DNA of 64,000 nt. Source: JACVRW01 sp963825345 (lineage in GTDB: Bacteria; Actinomycetota; Thermoleophilia; Solirubrobacterales; Thermoleophilaceae). Location: contig CAWGSQ010000007.1 of NCBI GenBank assembly GCA_963825345.1, positions 45,309-109,308 on the forward strand, written 5' to 3'. Positions 1 to 8,870 of this stretch are shown here, one piece after another (position 1 is the stretch's first letter; every line of letters starts with the position of its first letter). Under the pieces are notes generated by a model, which worked only from the letters and a program-made list of their open reading frames with translations, made no database searches and was not told the DNA's origin. The position numbers and the translations under genes are program-made.

Positions 1-195
1 CGCCGCGCCACCCTGCGCGTTGCCCTTGGCGGCGGTGGCGAGCCACTTGTCGAACTCGTCCTGAGTGATGGTGGCGTCGCCGACCTTGGCGACAGCGCCG
101 GACGGCACGTCGTTGCCGCCGCAGCCGGCAAAGGCGGCGGCGCCGAGTGCTGCGGCGGAGAGGGCGAGAATTGACTTTTTGAAAGCGTGGGTCAT
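1..195 (-). CDS. Foldase-type peptidyl-prolyl isomerase lipoprotein (SurA/PrsA-like), N-terminal part
   Basis: The gene runs off the left edge, so only 65 codons are visible. The start is an ATG at 193-195. Residues 1-24 form a classic lipoprotein signal: Lys pair at 6-7, an Ala/Leu-rich hydrophobic stretch, and a lipobox FAGC with the lipidated Cys at 25. The mature part begins with a Gly/Asn linker and then AKVGDATITQDEF, the typical opening of SurA N-terminal domains (a 'xVGxxxIT..EF' pattern). In this family the mature protein is a membrane-anchored extracytoplasmic chaperone with a parvulin domain, which would lie outside the window. It follows mfd on the same strand after 33 bases. Lipoprotein status is seen directly; the foldase assignment rests on the short N-terminal pattern. 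Confidence 0.72.
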   Translation of the reverse strand, partial: MTHAFKKSILALSAAALGAAAFAGCGGNDVPSGAVAKVGDATITQDEFDKWLATAAKGNAQGGAA

Positions 196-228
196 CGCGA
201 ACGGCGGCGAAGGGTAGCGAAAGACATT

Positions 229-3200
229 TCAGTCGCCCGGAGGTTCGGTGGCGACCTCGAGAATCGCCTCCGCAGCGGTCACGACGGCCTTGAAGCGCTC
301 CGAGGGCTCGTCCGGCAACCGCACGCGCACCGTCTCGCGTCCCGACTCGTAGAGCGCCTCGGGCACGCGCTCGCGAAGCGCCTTGGCCCCGCGGGAGTCC
401 AGCTCGATCGGCGTGACCGACAGCCGTCCGCCCGCGAAGTCGACCGAGCGGGCGCCCGCGCGGCCCAGCTTGATGCGCGCGTCCTGGAGGCGGATCAGGT
501 TCTCGAGCGGCTCCGGGATCGGCCCGAAGCGGTCGGCCAGCTCCTCGCGCAGCATGATCAGCTGCGCCACCTCCCGGGCGCCGGCCACGCGCCGGTGTAT
601 CTCGATCTTGGCCGCCTCGTACGGCACGTAGTCGCCCGGCACGTATGCATCCACCGGCAGGTCCATGCGCACCGGCTCGGCGGTCTCCTCGGCGGCGTCC
701 CCGGCGAGCAGGCGCACCGCCTCGTCGATCATCCCGACGTACAGCTCGAAGCCGACGGCCGCGACGTGGCCGGACTGCTCGTCACCGAGAAGGTTGCCCG
801 CGCCGCGGATCTCAAGATCGCGCATGGCGATCTTGAAGCCGGACCCGAGCTCCGTGTAGTCGGAAAGCGTGGCCAGGCGCTGGCCCGCCTCCTCCGACAG
901 CGCCGCAGCCGAGGGGTAGAGCAGGTACGCGTAAGCCCGCTCGCGAGAGCGTCCGACGCGCCCGCGGATCTGGTAGAGCTGCGCCAGGCCGAGCTCGTCG
1001 GCGCGCTCCACGATCAGCGTGTTGGCGCTCGGGATGTCGAGCCCGGACTCCACGATTGTGGTGCACACGAGCACGTCGGCGTCGCCGCGCAGGAAGCTCA
1101 GCATCACCTTCTCGAGCTGGCCCTCGGCCATCTGCCCGTGAGCCACGAGCACGCGGGCGTCCGGCACGAGCGCCCGCACGCGCTCGGCGGTCTCGTCGAT
1201 CGTCTCCACGCGGTTGTGCAGGAAGAACGCCTGGCCGCCGCGGGCCAGCTCGCGCTTGATCGCCTTCTCAACGAGGTCGTCGTCGTAATCGCCGACGTAG
1301 GTCTTCACCGGCCGGCGCCCCTCGGGCGGCGTCTCGATCACCGAGATGTCGCGCAGGCCGGCGAGCGACATCTGGAGCGTGCGCGGGATCGGCGTGGCGG
1401 ACAGCGAGAGCACGTCGACCCTCAGCCGCAGCTGGCGCATGAGCTCCTTCTGCTTCACGCCGAAGCGCTGCTCCTCGTCGACGATCAGCAGGCCGAGCTC
1501 CTTCGGCCGAACGTCGCGCGACAGCATGCGGTGCGTGCCGATCAGGATGTCCACGCGGCCCTCCTGGAAGCCCTTCAGGGACTCGCGCACGACCTTTGGC
1601 GAGCGGAAGCGGGAGACCATCTCGATCGTGAACGGGTAGTCGCGCAGGCGCTCCACGAACGTGCCGTAGTGCTGCTGCGCGAGGACCGTGGTGGGCACCA
1701 GGAACATCACCTGCTTGCCGTCCTCGGCAGCCTTGAAGGCCGCTCGCAGGGCCACCTCGGTCTTGCCGTAGCCCACGTCGCCGCAGATCAGGCGGTCCAT
1801 CGGGCGCGCCTCCTCCATGTCCGCGCGCACCGCCTCGATCGCCTCGAGCTGGTCGGGGGTCTCGCGGTAGGGGAAGCGGCCCTCGAACTCGAGCTGCCAC
1901 TCGCTGTCGGTGGGAAACGCGTGGCCGGCGCGCCGCTTGCGCTCGGCGTAGAGGTTGATCAGCTCGCCGGCCAGCGCCTGGGCGGCCCGGCGGGCCCTCA
2001 GCTTCATCTGCTCCCACTGCTTGCCGCCGAGCTTCGAGAGCGGCGGATCGCCGGCGTCGGCCCCCACGTAGCGGCTGATCTTGTGGAGCTGGTCGCTCGG
2101 CACGAAGACGCGGTCGCCCTCGCGGTACTCGAGCTCGAGGTAGTCGCGCGTCACGCCGCCCACAGTCTTGGTCTCGAAGCCGGTGAACAGCGCTATGCCG
2201 TGGTCCTCGTGGACCACCGGCGAGCCGGCGCGGAGGTCCGTGAACGAGGCGATCGGCCCGGGCCCGCTGGGGCGCTCGACCCGGCGGCGGCGAAGCAGAC
2301 GGTGCTCGGGCAGCACCGCGAGCTTGAGCTGGGGTGCGATGAAGCCGTCGCGCAGGCTGGCGTGCGCGAACGTGAGCGAGGCGTCCTCGGGAGCGGGCCT
2401 GCCGTCCAGGAACGCAGGCTGCATGCGAGCCATGTTCAGCTGGGCACGCTCGGCCTCGCCGCGGCGCGCCCAGGCAACGAAGGTGCGATAGCCGCCGCGC
2501 ACCAGCTTCTCGAGCTCCGGCTCGGCGTCCTTCAGCGAGCGTGCCGCCGTGTCCGCCGCCTGCGCCCGAAACTCGTGGGGCTGGTCCTGCGAGATGCTCG
2601 ACAGGCGGAGCTGGGCGCGCTTCTCGAGGGCGCCGTCGAGCGCCTCCGGGTTCACGTAGAGATGGTGCGCGTCCTCGTCGTGGAAGCTCGTCGTCACGTC
2701 CTCCCAGTAGTCGCGCAGCGCCGGCGCCAGCTCCTCCTCGGCGGCGATCGCCACGAGGGCGTCGTCCGGTACGAGGTCGAGCAGCTCGCAGAAGCGGTCC
2801 ACGGGCAGGACGTCGGCCACATCGGGGCGGTCGTCCTCGTCGCTAGCGGCCGCGATCTCGGCCAGCTCCCGGTGCTCGGGCGCCAGCTCGGCGGCGGGCG
2901 CGATCTCCACCCGCTCGGCCTCCTCCAGCGAGCGCTGCGTGAAGGTGGAGAACCAGGTGAGCCGCTCCACCTCGACGTCGAACAGCTCGCAGCGCACCGC
3001 GCGCTCCTCGGTGGCGGGATACACGTCGAGGATGTCGCCGCGGATCGCGAACTGGCCGCGGTCCTCCACCTGCTCAACCCGCTCGTAGCCGCACGCCACG
3101 AGCTGGTCCGCGGTCTCGTCCAGGTCCACGAGGCCGCCCTTCTCGATCTCGAAGCCGCGTGGCCGCAGCGCCGGGTCCGGCACCTTCTCCGCCAAGGCGA

Positions 3201-3564
3201 CCGCGGAGGTCACGAGCACGGCCGGCTGCTCGCCCAGCAGGGCGTCGAGCGCCGCTATCCGAAGCCCGACGAGGTGCGGCGGCGGTGCGAGATGCGACTC
3301 GTAGCGCATGCCCCGCGCCGGGTAGAAGCGCACGGGCCGCGGCGCGAGGAACTGCTTGAGATCCGCGGCGAGGTCACGCGCGGCGCGGTCGTCTCCCGCC
3401 ACGATCAGCGCGGGGCGCTCGGGCTCCGCGTCGATCAACGAGGCGAGCAGGTACGGGCGCAGGCTGGAGGAGACGAAAGCGCGCTGAGGCTCCTCACGCG
3501 CGTCGGCGGCGAGTTTCGCGACGGAATCGTCGTGCTGGGCGTAGGTGAGAAGGCTTCTGAGCAT
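229..3564 (-). CDS. mfd: Transcription-repair coupling factor Mfd
   Basis: A 1111-residue protein, the usual length for Mfd. This ATP-driven translocase removes RNA polymerase stalled at DNA lesions and recruits UvrA. The order of domains is complete. A UvrB-like N-terminal region covers about 1-400. A CarD/RID polymerase-interaction domain follows, with VVHEDHGIALFTGF near residue 447. The superfamily 2 helicase core has Walker A GDVGYGKTE near 595 and Walker B DEEQ near 695, followed by SATPIPRTLQMS. The QIRGRVGRS motif VI comes next, and a TRCF C-terminal domain ends the protein. The ATG at 3564 has no clear Shine-Dalgarno. The gene lies downstream of pth and rplY on the same strand, separated from pth by a strong hairpin. 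Nothing appears truncated. Confidence 0.97.
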   Translation of the reverse strand: MLRSLLTYAQHDDSVAKLAADAREEPQRAFVSSSLRPYLLASLIDAEPERPALIVAGDDRAARDLAADLKQFLAPRPVRFYPARGMRYESHLAPPPHLVGLRIAALDALLGEQPAVLVTSAVALAEKVPDPALRPRGFEIEKGGLVDLDETADQLVACGYERVEQVEDRGQFAIRGDILDVYPATEERAVRCELFDVEVERLTWFSTFTQRSLEEAERVEIAPAAELAPEHRELAEIAAASDEDDRPDVADVLPVDRFCELLDLVPDDALVAIAAEEELAPALRDYWEDVTTSFHDEDAHHLYVNPEALDGALEKRAQLRLSSISQDQPHEFRAQAADTAARSLKDAEPELEKLVRGGYRTFVAWARRGEAERAQLNMARMQPAFLDGRPAPEDASLTFAHASLRDGFIAPQLKLAVLPEHRLLRRRRVERPSGPGPIASFTDLRAGSPVVHEDHGIALFTGFETKTVGGVTRDYLELEYREGDRVFVPSDQLHKISRYVGADAGDPPLSKLGGKQWEQMKLRARRAAQALAGELINLYAERKRRAGHAFPTDSEWQLEFEGRFPYRETPDQLEAIEAVRADMEEARPMDRLICGDVGYGKTEVALRAAFKAAEDGKQVMFLVPTTVLAQQHYGTFVERLRDYPFTIEMVSRFRSPKVVRESLKGFQEGRVDILIGTHRMLSRDVRPKELGLLIVDEEQRFGVKQKELMRQLRLRVDVLSLSATPIPRTLQMSLAGLRDISVIETPPEGRRPVKTYVGDYDDDLVEKAIKRELARGGQAFFLHNRVETIDETAERVRALVPDARVLVAHGQMAEGQLEKVMLSFLRGDADVLVCTTIVESGLDIPSANTLIVERADELGLAQLYQIRGRVGRSRERAYAYLLYPSAAALSEEAGQRLATLSDYTELGSGFKIAMRDLEIRGAGNLLGDEQSGHVAAVGFELYVGMIDEAVRLLAGDAAEETAEPVRMDLPVDAYVPGDYVPYEAAKIEIHRRVAGAREVAQLIMLREELADRFGPIPEPLENLIRLQDARIKLGRAGARSVDFAGGRLSVTPIELDSRGAKALRERVPEALYESGRETVRVRLPDEPSERFKAVVTAAEAILEVATEPPGD

Positions 3565-3615
3565 GCGCTTTGGGCAAGCACCAGGCGCTGCCCGGTGCCG
3601 CAGCCACGCGTAACG

Positions 3616-3637
3616 GCCGCGCGGAGGCCCGCGCGGC
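3616..3637 (-). terminator. GC-rich hairpin after pth
   Basis: A perfect 9-bp stem, GCCGCGCGG at 3616-3624 and CCGCGCGGC at 3629-3637, closes a 4-base loop. It begins just after the pth stop codon. There is no T-run after it in the leftward direction, so it may be a pause or processing hairpin, or a non-canonical terminator of the rplY-pth transcript, rather than a textbook intrinsic terminator. Confidence 0.45.
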
Positions 3638-3638
3638 T

Positions 3639-4193
3639 CTATTCCAAGCTTACGCAGCGATCCAGCGCATCGGCGGCCGCTTCGACCAGCGCGCGGACGT
3701 CCTTCTCGTCTTCAGAGAAGCGGCCGAGCACATGCCTCGACACGATCTCGGGGTCGCTGCTGTCCGGTCGTCCGACTCCAACGCGGATCCTGGTGAAATC
3801 GCCGCTACCCAGACCCTGCTTCAACGACTTGAGCCCGTTGTGACCGGCGAGGCCGCCACCGGTGCGTGCCTCGACCCGTCCGAAGGGAAGGTCGATCTCG
3901 TCGTGCACGACCACGACATGGTCGAGGTCAACTCCCAGCGCGCCGCGGGCAGGGCCGACAGAGCTCCCGGACTCGTTCATGTAGGTCTGCGGCAGCAGTA
4001 CCGCCACCCGGTCGCCCTGGCTGTAGAGCCCCCCGTACTTGTTCTTGAACTTCGGCAGCCCGAGGCGCTCGGCGAGCAGCTTCGCCACCTCGAAGCCGAC
4101 GTTGTGTCGGGTGCGGGCGTAGCGGTCGCCCGGATTTCCGAGCCCCACCACCAGCCAGTCAGCCTTCCCGCCACCGCGGCGGAAGAGGCTCAC
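3639..4193 (-). CDS. pth: Peptidyl-tRNA hydrolase
   Basis: A 184-residue member of the bacterial Pth family, which cleaves the ester bond of peptidyl-tRNAs released from stalled ribosomes and recycles tRNA. Key motifs are present: GLGNPG at 17-22 (Asn20), the catalytic histidine in RHNVGF (His30), a PQTYMNESG loop, and VVHDEIDLPFG with the partner aspartate. GGGLAGHNGLKS supplies the substrate-contact Asn. The start is GTG at 4191-4193, overlapping the TGA of rplY by four bases (GTGA), so the two are translationally coupled. Linkage of rplY and pth is common in bacteria. Confidence 0.97.
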   Translation of the reverse strand: MSLFRRGGGKADWLVVGLGNPGDRYARTRHNVGFEVAKLLAERLGLPKFKNKYGGLYSQGDRVAVLLPQTYMNESGSSVGPARGALGVDLDHVVVVHDEIDLPFGRVEARTGGGLAGHNGLKSLKQGLGSGDFTRIRVGVGRPDSSDPEIVSRHVLGRFSEDEKDVRALVEAAADALDRCVSLE

Positions 4194-4915
4194 TCGGAGT
4201 CCTCGGCCCCCTCGGCGGCCTCGGCAACCCGCTGCTCGGCCTCCTCGCGGGTCTCGCCCTCCACAGGCTCGGCGCCCTCTTCGGGCTCGATCGGCTCGCC
4301 GTCCTCGCCGATCAGCTCGGTCTCTTCCTCGATCTCCGGCTCCTCGACCTCGGTCGGGACGACGACCGTGGCGATGATCGTCTCCTCGGGGTCGTCGAGG
4401 AACTCGACGCCCTCCGGCGCCGTGAGCTCGGAGAGGTGCATCGTGGCGGCGATTGCCATACCGGACACGTCCACGGAGATGAAGTCCGGGATCGCGGTCG
4501 GCAGCGCCTCGATGTTCAACTGGTGGGTCACGTGCTCGAGCACGCCGCCCTCCTTCACGCCGGGCGCTTCCTCGCCACCCTCGACGTGCACCGCAACGGT
4601 CGTCTGGATTTTCTCGTCCAGGCGGACCTCGAGCAGGTCGATGTGCATGACCTCTTCGCGGACCGGATGCAGCTGCTGGTCCTTCACGATCACGGGACGG
4701 GTCTTATTCCCGACCTTCAGGTCGATCAGCGCCTGGCCCTGCACGAGCACCTGGCGCAGCGCCCGGGTCTCCACCTTGAAGGAGGTGCAGTCGCCGTCCG
4801 TGCCGCCGTAGACCACCCCGGGCACGAAGCCCTCACGGCGCAGGCGCTTCATCGTGCGCGTACCGCGCTCGGAGCGCTCCTGGACGTCGAGAGTGGGTCG
4901 TTTTGGATCTGCCAT
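4190..4915 (-). CDS. rplY: 50S ribosomal protein L25/general stress protein Ctc
   Basis: A 241-residue two-domain (Ctc/TL5-type) L25, which binds 5S rRNA in the large subunit. Residues 1-95 form the L25 5S-binding domain (RSERGTRTMKRLRREGFVPG, then VQGQALIDLKV and the VMHIDLLEV strand). Residues about 96-190 form the TL5 beta domain (VPVHVEG-like segment, FISVDVSGM, HLSEL). The last 50 residues are very acidic (runs of Glu), as often seen in high-GC actinobacteria. The reading frame is open upstream, but the ATG at 4913-4915 (MADPKRP) is the natural start because a TACACT promoter box lies 11 bases before it. It is divergent from the ABC1 kinase gene. Confidence 0.94.
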   Translation of the reverse strand: MADPKRPTLDVQERSERGTRTMKRLRREGFVPGVVYGGTDGDCTSFKVETRALRQVLVQGQALIDLKVGNKTRPVIVKDQQLHPVREEVMHIDLLEVRLDEKIQTTVAVHVEGGEEAPGVKEGGVLEHVTHQLNIEALPTAIPDFISVDVSGMAIAATMHLSELTAPEGVEFLDDPEETIIATVVVPTEVEEPEIEEETELIGEDGEPIEPEEGAEPVEGETREEAEQRVAEAAEGAEDSE

Positions 4916-4926
4916 GACGGCTGGCC

Positions 4927-4944
4927 AGTGTAGCGGCCTACCCT
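4927..4944. promoter_or_regulatory. Back-to-back promoters for rplY and the ABC1 kinase
   Basis: Only 37 bases separate the two starts. On the minus strand TACACT (4927-4932) sits 11 bases before the rplY ATG. On the plus strand TACCCT (4939-4944) sits 8 bases before the GTG at 4953. The plus-strand arrangement (-10 hexamer, 8 bases, start codon) predicts a leaderless transcript. No -35 element is obvious for either, and the two promoters would compete for the same DNA. Confidence 0.55.
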
Positions 4945-4952
4945 GTAGCCCG

Positions 4953-6338
4953 GTGGCGCGGGGCGACGACACGGACATTCCCAAGGGACGCATCCGGCGC
5001 ACCGCGCAGGTGGGCTCGGTGGTCGGCTCCCAGGGCGCCCGCTACGCCGGCACGCGCGCCCGCAATCTGGCGCGCGACCCCGACGAGGCCGCGCAGGCGC
5101 TCGAGCAGCGGCACCTCGCGGCCGCCGAGCAGATGGTCGAGACGCTCGGGCGGATGAAGGGGGCCGCGATGAAGGTCGGTCAGCTCGCGTCGTTCATCGA
5201 CACCGAGTTCCTGCCTCCCGAATACCGCGAGCTCTACCAGGACAAGCTCGCCACGCTGCGCTCCACGGCGCCACCGATGCCGTGGGAGAAGGTCCGCCGG
5301 GTGCTCGACGAGGAGTGGGAGGAGCCCGTGGAGGAGCTGTTCGAGGACTTCGACCACGACGCCGCGGCGGCAGCGTCGATCGGCCAGGTGCACCGGGCGG
5401 TGCTGCCGGACGGGCGGCGGGTGGCCGTGAAGGTGCAGTACCCCGGCGTGGCCTCGGCCATTGCCGCCGACATGCAGAACGCCGGGCTCATCCTGCGGCT
5501 CGCAAAGGCGTTCGCGCCCGGGCTCGACGCGAAGGCCGCCGCCGCGGAGCTGAAGGAGCGCGTGATGGAGGAGCTCGACTACGAGCTCGAGGCGCAGTCC
5601 CAGCGCGCCTTCGCCCGCGGTTACCGGCGCCATCCGTTCATCCACGTGCCGGACGTGGTCACGCGCCTCTCCACCGAGCGAGTGCTGGTGAGCGAGTGGG
5701 TGGACGGCGCCGGGTTCGACGAGGTCCGCGAGCTGCCCCAGCCCGAGCGCGACCGCTTCGGCGAGATCGTGTTCCGCTTCTGCTTCGGCTCGATCTACCA
5801 CCTCCAGCACTTCAACGCAGACGCGCATCCCGGGAACTACCTCCTGCTCGATGACGGGCGCGTGGGGTTCCTCGACTTCGGGATGACTAAGCACCTCGAC
5901 GAGGACCAGATCCAGCTCGAGATCGCTGCGCTCGAGGCGATCTTCGACGACGACCCCGAGCGCCTGCGGGTCGCGCTCCACGACCTCGGCTTCCTGAAGG
6001 ACCCGCGCAAGGTCGACGCCGAGCTCCTGATGGACCACGTGCGGGCCGTGGGCGGCTGGTACATGGAGGACCGCGAGGTCACGATCGACTCCACGCGCGT
6101 AATGGAGGCGATCGCGGCGGTGTCGGATCCGCGCTCGGACTTCTACCGCGTCATGCGGCGCGAGAACCTGCCCGCGAACGAGCTGATGGGACGGCGCATG
6201 GAGTCAGGCGTGCTGGCCGTGCTGGGTCAGCTGAACGCCACCCGCAACTGGTATCGGATCGGGCGGGAGTGGTGGTTCGGCGAGGCGCCGGCCACGGAGC
6301 TCGGCGAGCAGGAGCGCGCCTGGGCTCAGAACAGCTGA
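4953..6338 (+). CDS. ABC1/UbiB/ADCK family atypical kinase
   Basis: A 461-residue protein of the ABC1 (ADCK/UbiB) atypical protein-kinase-like family; members bind ATP and are tied to lipid or quinone metabolism. Visible motifs are the family-specific KxGQ loop (AMKVGQLAS, near residue 73), AAAASIGQVHRA, and the ATP lysine in VAVKVQYPG (near 158). The catalytic-loop equivalent is ADAHPGNYLL (near 292), and the metal-binding motif is FLDFGMTK (near 308). The frame is open for 33 more codons upstream, but those overlap rplY. I use the GTG at 4953, which has a TACCCT box 8 bases before it. The 3' end overlaps the convergent prs gene by 13 bases. The substrate is unknown; a role in isoprenoid lipid or menaquinone homeostasis is inference. 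Confidence 0.9.
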   Translation: MARGDDTDIPKGRIRRTAQVGSVVGSQGARYAGTRARNLARDPDEAAQALEQRHLAAAEQMVETLGRMKGAAMKVGQLASFIDTEFLPPEYRELYQDKLATLRSTAPPMPWEKVRRVLDEEWEEPVEELFEDFDHDAAAAASIGQVHRAVLPDGRRVAVKVQYPGVASAIAADMQNAGLILRLAKAFAPGLDAKAAAAELKERVMEELDYELEAQSQRAFARGYRRHPFIHVPDVVTRLSTERVLVSEWVDGAGFDEVRELPQPERDRFGEIVFRFCFGSIYHLQHFNADAHPGNYLLLDDGRVGFLDFGMTKHLDEDQIQLEIAALEAIFDDDPERLRVALHDLGFLKDPRKVDAELLMDHVRAVGGWYMEDREVTIDSTRVMEAIAAVSDPRSDFYRVMRRENLPANELMGRRMESGVLAVLGQLNATRNWYRIGREWWFGEAPATELGEQERAWAQNS

Positions 6339-7363
6339 TTCTCGCCGGCGAAGATCTCGGAGACCGAGTCGTCGGTGAAGATGCGCCGGATCGAGTCCTC
6401 GAGGATGTCGGCGCAGGTGAGCTGGGTGATCAGGTCGGCGGGAGCGCCCTCGCGCAAGGGCACGGTGTCCGTGACCACGATCCCGTCGAGTGGCCCCTCC
6501 CGGAGGTTCTTGAAGGCGTCGCCCGAGAAGAGCCCATGGGTGGCGACCGCGAAAACGCGCTCGGCGCCCTCGTCGAGCACCGTCTGCGCGGCTGCACTGA
6601 GGGTGCTGCCGGTGCCGATGATGTCGTCCACGATCACCGCGGTCTTGCCCTTCACGTCACCGATCACGTAGCCGATCTCGGCCACCTGCTGGGCGGGGCG
6701 CTCCTTCTCCATCAGCGCGTAGGGCGCTCCCACCTTCTGGGCGAACTTGCGCACCAGCTTCACGCGGCCGGCGTCGGGGGCGATGATCACGAGGTTCTCG
6801 CTGCCGAGCCGGTCGATCACGAACTGGGTGAGGATCGGCATGGCGGTCATGTGGTCCACCGGCTTCGAGAAGAAGCCCTGGAGCTGGCCCGCGTGGAGGT
6901 CCATCGTCACGAGCCTGTCGATGCCGGCCACCTCGAGCGTGTCCGCCACGAGGCGCGCCGAGATCGGTTCGCGCGGCGCGGACTTCTTGTCCTGTCGCGA
7001 GTACCCGTACCAAGGGCTCACGGCGATGATGCGGTGGGCCGAGGCGTGCTTGGCCGCGTGGACCATCAGGAGCAGCTCCCAGAGCGAGTCGTTCGGCGTC
7101 ATGCCCTCGCGCTCGGAGCCGCACATCGACTGGACGATGAACAGGTCCGCGCCGCGGATCGACTCGGCGTAGCGGCAGTACACCTCCCCGTCCGCGAAGG
7201 TCTTGAGGCCGGCGTCGGTGAGCTCGACCTCGAGCTTCTCGGCGATCTTCCCGCCCAGCTCGCGGCTCGCGCGCCCGGCGGTGACCATCAGACGCTTCTC
7301 GTAGCTGGCCTTGATGTCTCGCACCGGCGACGGTGCCTCAGCCGTCTCGAGGGGCTTGCTCAT
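6326..7363 (-). CDS. prs: Ribose-phosphate pyrophosphokinase (PRPP synthetase)
   Basis: A 345-residue class I PRPP synthetase, which makes 5-phosphoribosyl-1-pyrophosphate from ribose 5-phosphate and ATP for nucleotide, His, Trp and NAD synthesis. Signature segments are FADGEVYCRYAESIRGADLF, SPWYGYSRQDKKSAPREPI (flexible loop), TMDLHAGQLQGFF, and the PRPP-binding loop VIVDDIIGTGST near residues 243-253. It is about 25 residues longer than many homologues because of an N-terminal Pro/Glu/Ala tail (MSKPLETAEAPSP). It overlaps glmU by four bases (ATGA) and is co-transcribed with it, the classic glmU-prs pair that supplies UDP-GlcNAc and PRPP for the envelope. Confidence 0.97.
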   Translation of the reverse strand: MSKPLETAEAPSPVRDIKASYEKRLMVTAGRASRELGGKIAEKLEVELTDAGLKTFADGEVYCRYAESIRGADLFIVQSMCGSEREGMTPNDSLWELLLMVHAAKHASAHRIIAVSPWYGYSRQDKKSAPREPISARLVADTLEVAGIDRLVTMDLHAGQLQGFFSKPVDHMTAMPILTQFVIDRLGSENLVIIAPDAGRVKLVRKFAQKVGAPYALMEKERPAQQVAEIGYVIGDVKGKTAVIVDDIIGTGSTLSAAAQTVLDEGAERVFAVATHGLFSGDAFKNLREGPLDGIVVTDTVPLREGAPADLITQLTCADILEDSIRRIFTDDSVSEIFAGENQLF

Positions 7364-8736
7364 TTTTGCGAGTCCTCCTCCACGCGATCCGCGTAACCCT
7401 CGACGTTCTTCTGCTTTCCACGCTCGATTCCCAGGGCGCCATCCGGGATGTCCTCGTTGATCGTCGAGCCAGCGCCAGTGTACGCCCGGTCGCCGACGGC
7501 GAGAGGCGCGACAAGCGACGTATGTATCCCGGTCTTCACGCTCTTTCCGAGCTTCGTGCGGTGCTTCTTGCGACCGTCGTAGTTCGCGGTGATGGTGCTG
7601 GCGCCGAGGTTGCTGTCCTCGCCGACGTCCGTGTCACCGATGTACGAGAGGTGCGGCACCTTCGCGCCGGCGCCGACGTGCGAGTTCTTGACCTCCACGA
7701 ACGTGCCCACCTTCGCGCGCTCGCCGATGACCGTGCCGGGGCGCAGATAGGCGAACGGGCCGACCTTCGCGTCGGCGCCCACCTCAGCCTCGAGGATGAA
7801 GGAATGGATCACGGTGGCGCCGTCGCGGATCGTCGCGCCGCGTGCGGTGGTGTGCGGCCCGATCTCGCAGCGCTCGCCGATGGCCGTGCTGCCCTCCAGG
7901 ACCGTGCCCGAAGCGATGGTGGTGTCGTGACCGATCGTCACCCCTGCCTCCACCCTCGTGGTGCCCGGGTGCAGGAAGGTGACACCCCTCTTCGCGTGGC
8001 CTTCGATGATCCGGCGCTGCGCGGCCTCCTCGGCCACCATCAGGCCGGCGCGGTCGTTCACGCCGAGGGCGGCGTCGGCGTCGTCGGTCATGTGCGCGGC
8101 GATCGTGTCGCCCTGCTCGCGGAGGATCGGGAACACGCCCGTGAGGTAGCGCTCCCCCTTCACGATCTCGACCTTGTCGAGGGCGTCGAAGAGCGTCTCC
8201 GCATCGAAGACGTACGCGCCCAGGTTGACCTCGTCCACGGCCAGCTCGTCCGGTGAGAGGCCGTCCGTGTACTTGGTCTCCACGATGCGGTCCACCTGGT
8301 CGGATCCGTCGCGCATGATCCGGCCGTAGCCCGCGGGGTCGAGCTGGTCCGTGGTGAGCAGGGTCGCGCGGGCGCCCTGCTCCTCGTGCTCGGCGAGCAG
8401 CCCCTCGAGCTGCTCGGGCGTGATGAGCGGGTGATCGCCGGAGAGCACCACGACCGGGCCCGACTGGACCGCGTCGCGGGCCGCCAGAACGGCGGCCCCT
8501 GTGCCCTCGCCCTCACGCTGCTCGGCCACCTCGATGCCGTCAGGGAGGCCCTCCGCCACGCCATCACCAGGCCGCACCACGGCAACCACACGCTCGGCAC
8601 CAGCCGCCCGCGCGGCGTCGGCAACCCACTCCACGAGCGGCTTACCGGCAACGCAATGAAGAACCTTCGGAGTATCCGAAAGCATGCGAGTGCCCTGGCC
8701 GGCGGCCATGATGAGGACCGTGAAAGGCGCGGCCAT
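7360..8736 (-). CDS. glmU: Bifunctional GlmU: N-acetylglucosamine-1-phosphate uridyltransferase / glucosamine-1-phosphate acetyltransferase
   Basis: A 458-residue bifunctional enzyme of the last two steps to UDP-GlcNAc, the precursor of peptidoglycan. The N-terminal pyrophosphorylase domain (1-230) carries the nucleotide loop LIMAAGQGTRM at 8-18, the VVLSGDHPL metal site and the GYGRI segment. The C-terminal half (about 250-440) is a left-handed beta-helix of hexapeptide repeats, with the acetyl-CoA and substrate residues in PFAYLRPG, VEVKNS, SYIGDTDVGE and ITANYDGRKKH. The ATG at 8736 has a TACCCT box nine bases upstream and no Shine-Dalgarno, suggesting a leaderless mRNA. It is first in a glmU-prs operon (ATGA overlap). 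Confidence 0.97.
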   Translation of the reverse strand: MAAPFTVLIMAAGQGTRMLSDTPKVLHCVAGKPLVEWVADAARAAGAERVVAVVRPGDGVAEGLPDGIEVAEQREGEGTGAAVLAARDAVQSGPVVVLSGDHPLITPEQLEGLLAEHEEQGARATLLTTDQLDPAGYGRIMRDGSDQVDRIVETKYTDGLSPDELAVDEVNLGAYVFDAETLFDALDKVEIVKGERYLTGVFPILREQGDTIAAHMTDDADAALGVNDRAGLMVAEEAAQRRIIEGHAKRGVTFLHPGTTRVEAGVTIGHDTTIASGTVLEGSTAIGERCEIGPHTTARGATIRDGATVIHSFILEAEVGADAKVGPFAYLRPGTVIGERAKVGTFVEVKNSHVGAGAKVPHLSYIGDTDVGEDSNLGASTITANYDGRKKHRTKLGKSVKTGIHTSLVAPLAVGDRAYTGAGSTINEDIPDGALGIERGKQKNVEGYADRVEEDSQK

Positions 8737-8745
8737 GGGGTGATG

Positions 8746-8751
8746 AGGGTA
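8746..8751 (-). promoter_or_regulatory. -10 box of glmU-prs
   Basis: TACCCT on the minus strand, with a 9-base spacer to the ATG at 8736. It is the same TAnnnT-to-start geometry seen at several other genes here, so transcription probably begins at or next to the start codon. Confidence 0.5.
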
Positions 8752-8795
8752 CCGGGCGCCGCGTACGACGACCTATGCTGAGCACGCACCGCCCA

Positions 8796-8867
8796 TGGGG
8801 GGTCGTCCAATCGGCAGGACTCCGGGTTTTGGTCCCGGCAATGGGGGTTCGAGACCCTCCCCCCCAG
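8796..8867 (+). tRNA. tRNA-Gln (anticodon TTG)
   Basis: A 72-nt cloverleaf. The acceptor stem TGGGGGG (8796-8802) pairs with CCCCCCA (8860-8866), with discriminator G8867. The D arm has stem GTCC/GGAC around AATCGGCA. The anticodon arm has stem CCGGG/CCCGG and loop TTTTGGT, with anticodon TTG at 8829-8831. The T arm has a GGGGG stem and loop TTCGAGA. The 3' CCA is not encoded (CTA follows). A TATGCT box at 8774-8779 is a plausible -10. The gene is divergent from glmU. Confidence 0.96.
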
Positions 8868-8870
8868 CTA

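Noticed and set aside
187..3843. A 1218-residue open frame on the plus strand opposite mfd
   Set aside because: It is a His/Arg/Leu-rich antisense shadow created by G/C-ending codons of mfd; it contains no known domain and mfd itself is complete with all motifs.
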